Shown: positions 27,352 through 35,390 of the stretch, piece after piece
How positions within the stretch are numbered: the first letter of the stretch is position 1
Layout of the letters: each line of letters opens with the position of its first letter
DNA from: Novosphingobium rosa NBRC 15208
GTDB taxonomy: Bacteria; Pseudomonadota; Alphaproteobacteria; Sphingomonadales; Sphingomonadaceae
Assembly (NCBI RefSeq): GCF_001598555.1
Contig: NZ_BCZE01000063.1
Location: 1 to 47,750 of the forward strand
DNA length: 47,750 nt
Direction: 5' to 3'
The notes under the pieces: generated by a model
The model's database searches: none
Seen by the model: only the letters and a program-made list of their open reading frames with translations
Told to the model about the DNA's origin: nothing
Made by a program: the position numbers and the translations under genes

Positions 27352-27592
27352 GGGAAAAAGCGAGGGGGTTACCCCCTCGCGCTCCCATAACGTCTTCCGA
27401 CGATAGGGCCGGGGTTCCCGATTGTGGCGCCTAGGCTCTCCACCTGCACCACCTGAGGCGCCGCAGGCCTTCAATCTAATAGCGCAGCGCAGGGAAAATT
27501 GCCTGCGGCGCAGCGACGTTGCTCTGCCGCCGAACCCGAAGCACGACGCAGACATTAAAGGGAGCGCGAGGGCGATGGCCCTCGCAACTTCT
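27352..27592 (+). repeat. dispersed three-hairpin repeat, copy 4
   Basis: Between convergent tatC and amidohydrolase genes. Left hairpin 27360-27380 (stem GCGAGGGGG, loop TTA), a perfect 11-bp central stem GCGCCGCAGGC/GCCTGCGGCGC, and right hairpin 27566-27585 (stem GCGAGGGC, loop GATG). Purine-rich sequence precedes it (AAAGGGAAAAA) and T-rich sequence follows (CTTCTCCTTATTTCTTC). It fills essentially all of the spacer. Confidence 0.94.
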
Positions 27593-27594
27593 CC

Positions 27595-29337
27595 TTATTT
27601 CTTCTCTTCATCCGCCTTGAACACCGGTAATCCGCCGACCCAGACCTGCAACACCTTCGTCCCGCGAATCTCGGCTGGTGGAACGGTCATCACATCCCGG
27701 TCTACCAGCAGGAAGTCGGCGTGCTGGCCCGGCGTCAGGCGCCCGAAGTGATCCTCGGCAAAACCGGCATAGGCGGCCTTCACGGTGTATCCCGCCAGCG
27801 CCTGCGTACGGGATACTACCTCCTGCGGCTGCCACCCGCCAGCGGGCTGACCATCCGCGCCAACGCGGCTGATCGCGGCGGCCATGCCAGCGAAGGGATC
27901 GCTCACCTCCACCGGGGCGTCAGAGCCGAAGGCCAGAGTCGCCCCCGTCGCCGCCGCGCTTTTCCACGCATAGGCGCCGGCAAGGCGTGCAGGGCCCAGG
28001 CGCGCTTCGGCCATCAGGCGGTCGCTGGTTTCGTGGGTGGGCTGCATGCTCAGGATGATGTGGCCGGCGCGCTTGTCCAGATCGGCGATGCGGGGGAAGT
28101 CCTCCGGGGCGATGATCTGGGCGTGCTCGATGCGCCAGCGGCGGTCGCCCTTGTAGGTGTCGGCCATTTCGGTGATGGCGTCGAGCACCTCGCTGTTGGC
28201 GGCGTCGCCGATGGCGTGGACGGCGACCTGAAAGTGGTCCATCGCGGCGCGGCTCATCAGGTTTTTGAGCGCGGCGTCGTTCAACTGGGGCAGGCCGGTG
28301 GTGTTCGGGGCATCGGCATAGGGCGCTTTCAGCCATGCGCCGCGTGAGCCCAGCGCGCCATCGAGGAACAGTTTTACGCCATTCATGCGCAGGCGGTCGT
28401 CATAGAGCCATGGCGTGGGGCCGGGGCCGCCGATCAGCGCCATGGCATCGGTGCCCAGCGCATAGGCCATGATGCGGATGCGCAGGCGGCCAAGATCGCC
28501 CGCACGGCGGAAGGTCTGCCAGTCCTCGACGGAGGTGCCCATATCGGCGGCGGCGGTGACGCCGTGGCGCAGCAGGATGGTCTGCGCGGTGGAGAGCGCC
28601 AGATCGCGGTCCTCGGGGCGGGGCGGGGGCACGGCCTTGGCCATCAGCGCGGTGGCGGCATCGACCAGCACACCGGCGGGGGCAGCCAAAGCGGCGCGGG
28701 GCGCGGGCTTAGCGCCGGGCCGGGCAGGGCGCGAGGGGGCAGGGGCGGGCGCGGCGAGGCGCTCGATATGGCCGCCTGCCGGGTCTTTGGTGGCTGCCGT
28801 GATGCCCGCCAGCGCCAGCGCCCTGGAGTTGGCCCAGCCGGCGTGGCCATCGACGCGTTCCAGCCAGACGGGGCGGTCGCTGACGGCGGCGTCCAGTTCG
28901 GCGGCGGTGGGGAAGCGGCCCAGCCCCCAGGTCTCCTGATTCCAGCCGCTGCCGATGATCCAGGGGCGGCCCGGATATTTGGCGGCATAGGCGGCGATCT
29001 TGGTCTGGGCGTCGGCCAGCGAGCGCGTGTCCGACAGGTCCAGCGTCAGGGCGTTGAAGCCGATGCCCATCACATGGGCGTGGGCGTCGATCAGGCCGGG
29101 CATCATCACCGCGTCATGGCCGTCGGTGAGGAAATCCAGCTTGGTGGGGCGGGTGTCGCCATCGCGCAGCAGTTGCTTGACGCGCCCGTCCTTGTCGATG
29201 ACCAGACCGCTGAAGTGCTGGATCTCGCCATGGTCATCCAGCGTGAAGCCGCGCACATGGTCGATCAGCGCGTCGGCGTGGGCCTGAACCGGCAGAACCG
29301 TGGCAAGCAGGGCGGCAGTCAGAACCCGAAAACGCAT
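27595..29337 (-). CDS. secreted amidohydrolase (YtcJ-like metal-dependent hydrolase)
   Basis: Amidohydrolase-superfamily protein of 580 residues with a Sec signal peptide (MRFRVLTAALLATVLPVQAHA), so probably periplasmic. The metal site begins with PGLIDAHAHVMG; further ligands lie in MDHFQVAVHAIGDAANSEVL, RIEHAQIIAPED and FGSDAPVE, the YtcJ/DUF amidohydrolase 3 pattern. An Ala/Pro-rich insertion lies around residues 195-225. The substrate is unknown. The 3-hydroxyisobutyrate-dehydrogenase-like gene ends 1 base upstream, so the two are probably co-transcribed. Confidence 0.9.
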   Translation of the reverse strand: MRFRVLTAALLATVLPVQAHADALIDHVRGFTLDDHGEIQHFSGLVIDKDGRVKQLLRDGDTRPTKLDFLTDGHDAVMMPGLIDAHAHVMGIGFNALTLDLSDTRSLADAQTKIAAYAAKYPGRPWIIGSGWNQETWGLGRFPTAAELDAAVSDRPVWLERVDGHAGWANSRALALAGITAATKDPAGGHIERLAAPAPAPSRPARPGAKPAPRAALAAPAGVLVDAATALMAKAVPPPRPEDRDLALSTAQTILLRHGVTAAADMGTSVEDWQTFRRAGDLGRLRIRIMAYALGTDAMALIGGPGPTPWLYDDRLRMNGVKLFLDGALGSRGAWLKAPYADAPNTTGLPQLNDAALKNLMSRAAMDHFQVAVHAIGDAANSEVLDAITEMADTYKGDRRWRIEHAQIIAPEDFPRIADLDKRAGHIILSMQPTHETSDRLMAEARLGPARLAGAYAWKSAAATGATLAFGSDAPVEVSDPFAGMAAAISRVGADGQPAGGWQPQEVVSRTQALAGYTVKAAYAGFAEDHFGRLTPGQHADFLLVDRDVMTVPPAEIRGTKVLQVWVGGLPVFKADEEKK

Positions 29338-29338
29338 A

Positions 29339-30280
29339 TTATCCCTTCTGCACGCCCCGGCGGGGCAGGCGGCGCACCAGCGCGGTGATGTCCTGGCGGC
29401 CAGCGCCCATCGCCTGAAGATCGGCGTAGAACTGGTCGATCAGCGCGGTGATCGGCAAGGACAGGCCAAGCCCGCGCCCCTCATCCAGCGCCAGACCGAG
29501 ATCCTTGCGCATCAGATCGACGGTGAGGCCGAAATCGAACTCATCCTGCGCCATGGAGGTCCAGTGATTGTCCATCTGCCAGCTCTGCGCCGCGCCGCCG
29601 CTGATCGCTTCCAGCACGCGGTCGAGGTCGAGATGCTCGGCCTGCGCCAGACGCAAGGCTTCGGAAAGCCCCGCCAGCACGCCGGTCATGCAGATCTGGT
29701 TGATCATCTTGGTGACCTGACCCGTGCCCGGCTTGCCGACATGGACGATGCGCCGCGCATAGGCGCTCATCACCGCGCGGGCTTCCTCCACGGCGGCGGG
29801 CTTGCCGCCGCACATCAGCGTGAGCGTGCCCGCCTCTGCGCCGGGCTGGGCGCCGGTCATGGGCGCGTCGACGCAGTGGACCTCGCGGTCGCGCGCTTCC
29901 ACCGCGATCTGGCGGGCGATGCGCGCCGAGGCGGTGGTGTGGTCGATGAACAGCGCGCCCGGCCGCATCGAGCGCAGCAGGCCCTGAGGCCCCAGCACCA
30001 CATCCGCCAGATCGTCGTCATTGCCCACGCAGGTGATGACCACATCGGCGCCCACGGCGGCCTGCCCCGGGCTGCGTGCGGTGATGACCTGCAGATCGGG
30101 GTTTTTCTCGCGCCAGGCGGAGATCTTGTCGGGCGACCGGTTGTAGATCGTCAGCGTATGGCCGGCCTGCGCCAGATGGCGGGCGATGGGCGATCCCATC
30201 ACGCCCAGCCCCACCACGGAAATGCGGCGCGGAGAGGCTGCGGGCTGCGGCTCGGGCGTGATGTCCTCGATCCCGCTCAT
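29339..30280 (-). CDS. NAD(P)-dependent beta-hydroxyacid dehydrogenase (3-hydroxyisobutyrate dehydrogenase family)
   Basis: Protein of 313 residues with the Rossmann motif VVGLGVMGSPIARHLAQAG, the substrate-binding DAPMTGAQPGAEAGTLTLM, and the catalytic lysine in GTGQVTKMINQ. The family includes 3-hydroxyisobutyrate, tartronate semialdehyde and 6-phosphogluconate-like dehydrogenases; the exact substrate is not decided by these motifs. The open frame extends far upstream antisense to ilvA, but similarity begins only at the ATG at 30280. Divergent from threonine ammonia-lyase. Confidence 0.9.
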   Translation of the reverse strand: MSGIEDITPEPQPAASPRRISVVGLGVMGSPIARHLAQAGHTLTIYNRSPDKISAWREKNPDLQVITARSPGQAAVGADVVITCVGNDDDLADVVLGPQGLLRSMRPGALFIDHTTASARIARQIAVEARDREVHCVDAPMTGAQPGAEAGTLTLMCGGKPAAVEEARAVMSAYARRIVHVGKPGTGQVTKMINQICMTGVLAGLSEALRLAQAEHLDLDRVLEAISGGAAQSWQMDNHWTSMAQDEFDFGLTVDLMRKDLGLALDEGRGLGLSLPITALIDQFYADLQAMGAGRQDITALVRRLPRRGVQKG

Positions 30281-30373
30281 GGCAATGTCCCTTCTGGAAG
30301 TTCGGGGTGGAGGTTCTGATAGCGGCTTTTGGCGGAATGGGAACCTCGGCTGCACCAAAATAGGGGCTTTCTT

Positions 30374-30390
30374 GCATGTTTTGCACATGC
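30374..30390. promoter_or_regulatory. dyad in the divergent ilvA control region
   Basis: GCATGT-TTTGC-ACATGC is a perfect 6-bp dyad in the 156-bp spacer between the dehydrogenase (minus) and threonine ammonia-lyase (plus), 47 bases before the latter's ATG. It could be an operator. No promoter boxes are identified with confidence. Confidence 0.3.
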
Positions 30391-30436
30391 GGAAGTGCTT
30401 GAAGCGCGCCGCGCAGAGGCGTAGGGCCCGGCGGTT

Positions 30437-31705
30437 ATGAACGACACCGTTACGCAATCGCCCGAGGCTCCTCGCACCATCGCTCATCAGGACATGCGCC
30501 TGACGATCGAGGACATCCGCGCGGCGCAGATGCGAATTAGCGGTCACGTCGTGCGCACCGACATGGATCATTCGCGCACACTGTCGGAAATCTGCGGCTG
30601 CAATGTGTGGCTGAAGTTCGAAAACCTGCAATTCACCGCCGCCTACAAGGAACGCGGCGCCCTCAATGCCCTTCTGCTTCTGACTCAGGAACAGCGCGAT
30701 CGCGGCGTGATCGCCGCCAGCGCCGGTAATCATGCGCAAGGCCTGTCGTATCACGGCACGCGCCTTGGCGTGCCCGTGACCATCGTGATGCCGCGCACCA
30801 CCCCCACGGTGAAGGTGATGCAGACCGAGAGCGTGGGCGGCAAGGTGGTGCTGGAAGGCGAGACCTTCGACGAGGCCTATGCCTTCGCCCGCAGCATGGA
30901 AAAGCAGCTGGGCCTGACCTTCGTCCATCCCTTCGACGAGCCCGCCGTGGCTGCCGGACAAGGCACGGTGGCGCTGGAAATGCTGGAAGATGTGCCCGAG
31001 CTGGACATGCTGGTGCTGCCCGTCGGCGGCGGCGGCCTGGCCAGCGGCATGGGCACGGCGGCGCGCGCCATCAAGCCCGACATCGGGCTGATCGGCGTGG
31101 AGGCGGAGCTGTTCCCCTCCATGTACAATCTGCTGAAGGGCGCCAGCCTGCCCATCGGCGGCGACACGCTGGCCGAGGGCATCGCCGTCAAGGAACCGGG
31201 CCATTTCACCCAGAAGGTGCTGGCCGGGCTGCTCGATGACTTCGTGCTGGTGAACGAATCGGCGATGGAGCATGCCCTCGCGCTGCTGCTGCAGATCGAG
31301 AAGACCGTGGTGGAGGGCGCCGGTGCCGCCGGTCTCGCCGCTGTCCTTGAGAACCGCGAGATGTTCGCCGGGCGCAATGTGGGCATCGTGCTGACCGGTG
31401 GCAACATCGATCAGCGCCTGCTGGCCAATGTGCTGCTGCGCGATCTGGCGCGTTCGGGCCGTCTGGCCCGCCTGCGTCTGGTGCTGCAGGACCGCCCCGG
31501 CGCGCTGTTCAAGGTGATGGAGGAGTTCGACCGCCATCAGGTCAACATCCTCGAAGTCTATCACCAGCGCATCTTCACCCACCTGCCCGCCAAGGGCCTG
31601 ACCGCCGACATCGAATGCGAGGCACGCGATGGCGGGCAGATCGCGGCGCTGATCGCGGCGCTGCGGGCCAAGGGGTATGAGGTGAATCAGGCTGAGCCGA
31701 ATTAA
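30437..31705 (+). CDS. ilvA: threonine ammonia-lyase with C-terminal ACT domain
   Basis: PLP enzyme converting threonine to 2-oxobutanoate and ammonia, the first step to isoleucine, 422 residues. The Schiff-base lysine is in FTAAYKERGALNAL, the phosphate-binding loop is SAGNHAQGLSYHG and PLP ring contacts include VGGGGLASGMG. The C-terminal 80 residues form an ACT-like regulatory domain (LARLRLVLQDRPGALFKVME), of the one-ACT type like TdcB-related enzymes in this clade rather than the two-ACT IlvA of E. coli. A tdcB label would be equally defensible. It ends 16 bases before repeat copy 5. Confidence 0.92.
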   Translation: MNDTVTQSPEAPRTIAHQDMRLTIEDIRAAQMRISGHVVRTDMDHSRTLSEICGCNVWLKFENLQFTAAYKERGALNALLLLTQEQRDRGVIAASAGNHAQGLSYHGTRLGVPVTIVMPRTTPTVKVMQTESVGGKVVLEGETFDEAYAFARSMEKQLGLTFVHPFDEPAVAAGQGTVALEMLEDVPELDMLVLPVGGGGLASGMGTAARAIKPDIGLIGVEAELFPSMYNLLKGASLPIGGDTLAEGIAVKEPGHFTQKVLAGLLDDFVLVNESAMEHALALLLQIEKTVVEGAGAAGLAAVLENREMFAGRNVGIVLTGGNIDQRLLANVLLRDLARSGRLARLRLVLQDRPGALFKVMEEFDRHQVNILEVYHQRIFTHLPAKGLTADIECEARDGGQIAALIAALRAKGYEVNQAEPN

Positions 31706-31713
31706 GGAATGAA

Positions 31714-31901
31714 GGGAAAGTGCGAGGGGGTTACCCCCTCGCGCTCCCATGACGTCTTCCGGCGAGGCGGCAGTGGCGCCGAAATGTTGCGCCTTGGATC
31801 TTCACCTGCGTGACCTTGGGGCGCCGTTGCTCTGTGGCCGAACCGGAAGCGCAAGCGCTGACACTTAAAGGGAGCGCGAGGGTGATGACCCTCGCATCTT
31901 C
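31714..31901 (+). repeat. dispersed repeat, copy 5 (shortened, compensatory arm change)
   Basis: Between codirectional ilvA and bpt. Left hairpin 31722-31742 (stem GCGAGGGGG, loop TTA). Right hairpin 31876-31895 has stem GCGAGGGT pairing with ACCCTCGC around GATG: relative to other copies a C-G pair has become T-A, so both strands changed together. The central GC-rich hairpin is deleted, making this the shortest copy. T-rich sequence follows. Confidence 0.92.
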
Positions 31902-32083
31902 TCTTTTCTGAACTGTCTCCGGCCCAGTAAAAATACCCAAGCTCCACCCGTTAACTTTCTCCCGCCTCAACCGTTCTGAAACGGAGCGGATATGTCCCAT
32001 TTGCGGGCGTTCTTTCCGAAAGCGTGGTTAAGGGTCTTTCACAGATCTGCGCGATTGGGCATACTCGCGACTTGGAGGGGAGC

Positions 32084-32123
32084 ATTGCCCCAGAACAACA
32101 GGATCGCGAGCGAGCAACCGTGA
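32084..32123 (+). promoter_or_regulatory. bpt leader with strong Shine-Dalgarno and possible coupled leader frame
   Basis: GGAGGGG at 32074-32080 is the only strong ribosome-binding sequence ahead of bpt. At correct distance it meets ATT (32084, in the bpt frame) and TTG (32085, opening a 12-codon frame). The TTG frame's TGA (32121-32123) overlaps the bpt GTG at 32120. Either an unusual ATT start or a coupled leader peptide is possible. Confidence 0.35.
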
Positions 32124-33022
32124 CGGCACCCGTGCGTTTCCCCCGATTTTTCGTCACCAGCCCGGCGCCGTGTCCGTATCTGGCCGGGCGGCAGGAGCGC
32201 AAGGTCTTCACCGAGCTGAAGGGCCCGAGCGCCGATGCGCTGAATGACGCGCTGGGCCGAATCGGGTTTCGCCGCAGTCAGACGGTGGCTTACCGGCCCA
32301 GTTGCGCCGATTGCGCGGCTTGCGTTTCGGTGCGGGTCGTCTCGCAGGAGTTCCAGCCTTCCTCCACGCAGAAGCGCAATCTCAAGCGTAATTCCGATCT
32401 GGTGGCCACCGTGTGCCATCCCTGGTCCACCGCTGAGCAATTCGCCTTACTCCAGCGCTATTTGGCCGCGCGACACCCCGGCGGCGGCATGGCGACGATG
32501 GATGAAGTCGATTTTGCCGATATGGTGGAACATACGCCGGTCACCAGCTATGTGATCGAATACAGGGAGCCTTGCGAGGACGGGGGAACGGGTCGTTTGG
32601 TCGGCGCGTGCCTTACGGATCGGCAGGGCGACGGGTTGTCGATGATCTATTCCTTCTACGACCCGGAACATGCGACACGGACCGGGCTTGGCAATTATAT
32701 TATCCTCGATCACATCCGCCGGGCCGCCCAGGACGACCTGCCCTTCGTGTATCTGGGCTATTGGGTCGAAGGGTCGGAGCGGATGCAGTACAAGGTGCGC
32801 TATCGCCCGCTTGAGCGATTGGGCCGCGATGGCTGGCGCCGCATGTCTGCCGAAGAGCAGGACCGGCTTATCTCCGATACGGCCGGGCAGGGCGGCAAGC
32901 GCGATGGCGGCCTGCCTGCCAAGGATGGCAGTGTCGAGCCCAGAACCGCTGAAGCGCTGCGGGCCGAATCCATGCCCTCGCTCGACCAGTCAGGGTTTTC
33001 TTCCTCCTTCGATTCGTTCTGA
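32120..33022 (+). CDS. bpt: aspartate/glutamate leucyltransferase (Bpt; bacterial Ate1-like)
   Basis: Transfers an amino acid from aminoacyl-tRNA to N-terminal Asp/Glu of proteins, creating N-degrons for the ClpS/ClpAP pathway. The N-terminal ATE domain has FFVTSPAPCPYLAGRQERKVFTEL and the cysteine cluster YRPSCADCAACVSVRV; the C-terminal domain has SMIYSFYDPEHATRTGLGNY and VYLGYWVEGSERMQYKVRYRP. With the GTG at 32120 it has 300 residues, some 40-50 more than typical; the excess is a low-complexity Ser/Gly/Asp-rich C-terminal tail that overlaps the start of tamA. The exact start is uncertain (ATT at 32084 is possible). Confidence 0.9.
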   Translation: MTAPVRFPRFFVTSPAPCPYLAGRQERKVFTELKGPSADALNDALGRIGFRRSQTVAYRPSCADCAACVSVRVVSQEFQPSSTQKRNLKRNSDLVATVCHPWSTAEQFALLQRYLAARHPGGGMATMDEVDFADMVEHTPVTSYVIEYREPCEDGGTGRLVGACLTDRQGDGLSMIYSFYDPEHATRTGLGNYIILDHIRRAAQDDLPFVYLGYWVEGSERMQYKVRYRPLERLGRDGWRRMSAEEQDRLISDTAGQGGKRDGGLPAKDGSVEPRTAEALRAESMPSLDQSGFSSSFDSF

Positions 33023-35390
33023 CGCGGGGCGAATCAGTCCGCGTGGATGGCTGCTGCAGGGTGCGCTGACGGGCGGGATCGTGCTGCTGTTGCTGGCTGG
33101 CGCGGCGCGCCCGGCCTTCGCTCAGGATCAGGCTCCGACCGGAGAGCCCCCCGCCGCCGTGCCGGTGAAGCCTGCCGCCCCGGCGCCCACGCAGCCCGCA
33201 CCGCAACCGGCTAGTGCCGCCCCTGCCGCTGCCGATTCATCCGATGCTGAACTGCGCGCCCTGATCCCCGACAGCGCCCGCGCCAAGCCCGAGGATTGGG
33301 CCCGCCAGCCTCCCGCCGCGCCTGCCGAAAGTCCGCCTTCCGCCGGGATGGGCAGCGATGTATCGCCGCAGGACAATGCGCCGCTCAGCGCGACATCGCC
33401 TCTGGCCGATCTGCCGGGCTTTTCGCTCGACTGGCCCAAGCCCGATCTCCAATTGCCGCCGCTCGACAGCCTGCAGCAGGAAACGGAAGCCGTGTCCGCC
33501 CTCGCCGAGCTGACGAAGAAGGAAGAGGAGGTCATCCCGCCCCCCGTTCCGGTGGAGCGGGATGCCCGCAGTCTGCGCCGCGCCGAACAGGCGCATTACA
33601 CGCTGACATGGGCCGCCGCGATCCCCGAGCGGGCCGCGCTGGAGGTCCGCTTCCATGAACTGTCCGCGCTGGCCACCCCCGATCCCAAGCCGGAAAAGGG
33701 CAAGAAGCCCGATCCCAAGAACCCCGATCAGGAACTGCCGCAGATCGCCGTGCGCGCCACCACCGACCGCGCGCTGCTCGAACGCCTGCTGCAGGTCTAT
33801 GGCTATTACGATGGCGAGGTGATCCAGAGCATCGGCGCCATCACCCCCGGCGAGGCGGCGGCGGGCGTGGTGCCGATGGTGGCGTTCAACATCATCCCCG
33901 GCACGCGTTATCATTTCGGCGAGGTCTCGACCGGTCATCTCGCCGATACGGGCAAGGATTTCCCCGGCCTGCGCCAGTCGCTGGGGATCAAGACCGGTGA
34001 TCCGCTGCATGCCGACGCCATTCCCGAAGGCATCAACAGCCTGCAGACCGCGCTGGGCGAGATGGGCTATCCCTTCGCGAAAATCGGCGCCCCCGAACTG
34101 ACGGTGGACCACACGCGCGAGGCGGGCGATCTGGCGCTGGAGGTCACCCCCGATGGCCAGTACCACTTCGGCAGGATCATCAGCGGCAGCCCGCGCTTCC
34201 TCTCGGCGGGCCATTTGCAGGACATCGCCCGCTTCAAGCCCGGCCAGCTGTGGCGCCGCAGCGAGGTGGAGGATTTCCGCCGCGCCGTGCTGGCCACGGG
34301 CCTTGTCTCCAGCGTCACCGTCACGCCGCAGGTGGAGGCCAGGCCGCAGCCCGACGCCATCGGTATCGTCAACACGCAGGTGGCGATGACGCCCGCCCCG
34401 CTGCACACCATTTCGGGCGAGATCGGCTATGACACGGCCGAAGGTTTCCGTCTCGCCACCAGCTGGGAGCATCGCAATCTGTTTCCGCCCGAGGGCATGC
34501 TGCGCCTGCGCGGCATCGCGGGCACGCATGAGCAGATGGCGGGCGTCACCTTCCGCCGCTCCAATTTCCTTGGTCGCGACCGGCTGCTGACCGTCGACCT
34601 CTATGCCGACAACGCCACGCTGACCGCCTATGCCGCGCGCAAGGTGGCCTTCGCCGCCACCTATGAGCGGCAGACGACCCTGCTGTTCCAGAAGCCCTGG
34701 GTATGGTCGCTGGGGCTGCAATCGGAAATCTCGGACGAGCGCGAGGGCGTGCCCAGCGGCATCACCACCGGGCGCACGCAATACATCACCACCGCGCTGC
34801 CCTTGCGCGCGGCCTTTGACGCCACCGACAATCTGCTCGATCCACATCGGGGCTGGCGGGCCTCGCTGCGCTTCTCGCCGGAAATCTCCTTCGCGCGGGG
34901 CGACAGGGCGACCTATGGGGTGATCCAGGGCGATGCCAGCGCCTACAAGCGCGTGAGCAAGAGCGTGGTGCTGGCCGGGCGCATCCGCCTTGGCTCGATC
35001 ACGGCGGGCGATCTCAACGATGTGGCGCCCTCGCGGCGCTTCTATGCGGGCGGCGGCGCCTCGATCCGTGGCTATGGCTACGAACTGGTCGGCCCGCGCA
35101 ACGATCTGGGCGAGCCCAAGGGCGGGCGCGGGCTCTATGAGGTCTCGCTGGAGGCGCGCGTCGATACGCCATGGTTTGGCGGCGGCTTCCAACTGGTGCC
35201 CTTTCTCGATGGCGGCGGCGTGGACCCACAGGTCTTGCCCGGCTTCCGTGACATGCGTTACGGCGCGGGCATGGGCGTGCGCTACAAGACCAGCTTCGGG
35301 CCGATCCGCCTCGACATCGGCACGCCGCTCAACCGGCGGCAGGGCGATGGGCCGGTGGCGATCGCCGTGGCGCTGGGGCAGGCCTTCTGA
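32925..35390 (+). CDS. tamA: TamA, BamA-family outer-membrane assembly protein (start uncertain)
   Basis: Outer-membrane beta-barrel of the translocation and assembly module, about 770-820 residues. A hydrophobic export signal (GWLLQGALTGGIVLLLLAGA, cleaved near ARPAFA) precedes a Pro/Ala-rich region, POTRA domains (from about VRATTDRALLERLLQVYGYY) and the C-terminal 16-strand Omp85 barrel with GRTQYITTALPL, GGGASIRGYGYE and a final PVAIAVALGQAF ending in Phe. No ATG lies a normal distance before the signal: the nearest in-frame ATG (32925) overlaps bpt by 98 bases, GTG at 33078 would cut into the signal, and ATT at 33012 or CTG at 33051 would be atypical. The stop overlaps the tamB ATG (TGATG). 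Confidence 0.9.
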   Translation: MAVSSPEPLKRCGPNPCPRSTSQGFLPPSIRSDAGRISPRGWLLQGALTGGIVLLLLAGAARPAFAQDQAPTGEPPAAVPVKPAAPAPTQPAPQPASAAPAAADSSDAELRALIPDSARAKPEDWARQPPAAPAESPPSAGMGSDVSPQDNAPLSATSPLADLPGFSLDWPKPDLQLPPLDSLQQETEAVSALAELTKKEEEVIPPPVPVERDARSLRRAEQAHYTLTWAAAIPERAALEVRFHELSALATPDPKPEKGKKPDPKNPDQELPQIAVRATTDRALLERLLQVYGYYDGEVIQSIGAITPGEAAAGVVPMVAFNIIPGTRYHFGEVSTGHLADTGKDFPGLRQSLGIKTGDPLHADAIPEGINSLQTALGEMGYPFAKIGAPELTVDHTREAGDLALEVTPDGQYHFGRIISGSPRFLSAGHLQDIARFKPGQLWRRSEVEDFRRAVLATGLVSSVTVTPQVEARPQPDAIGIVNTQVAMTPAPLHTISGEIGYDTAEGFRLATSWEHRNLFPPEGMLRLRGIAGTHEQMAGVTFRRSNFLGRDRLLTVDLYADNATLTAYAARKVAFAATYERQTTLLFQKPWVWSLGLQSEISDEREGVPSGITTGRTQYITTALPLRAAFDATDNLLDPHRGWRASLRFSPEISFARGDRATYGVIQGDASAYKRVSKSVVLAGRIRLGSITAGDLNDVAPSRRFYAGGGASIRGYGYELVGPRNDLGEPKGGRGLYEVSLEARVDTPWFGGGFQLVPFLDGGGVDPQVLPGFRDMRYGAGMGVRYKTSFGPIRLDIGTPLNRRQGDGPVAIAVALGQAF

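Noticed and set aside
31702..31947. Small frames in the repeats sharing the peptide WEREGVTPSH
   Set aside because: The shared peptide comes from translating the repeat's left hairpin on the minus strand. Frames differ between copies in start, stop and phase, so they are not a real protein family.
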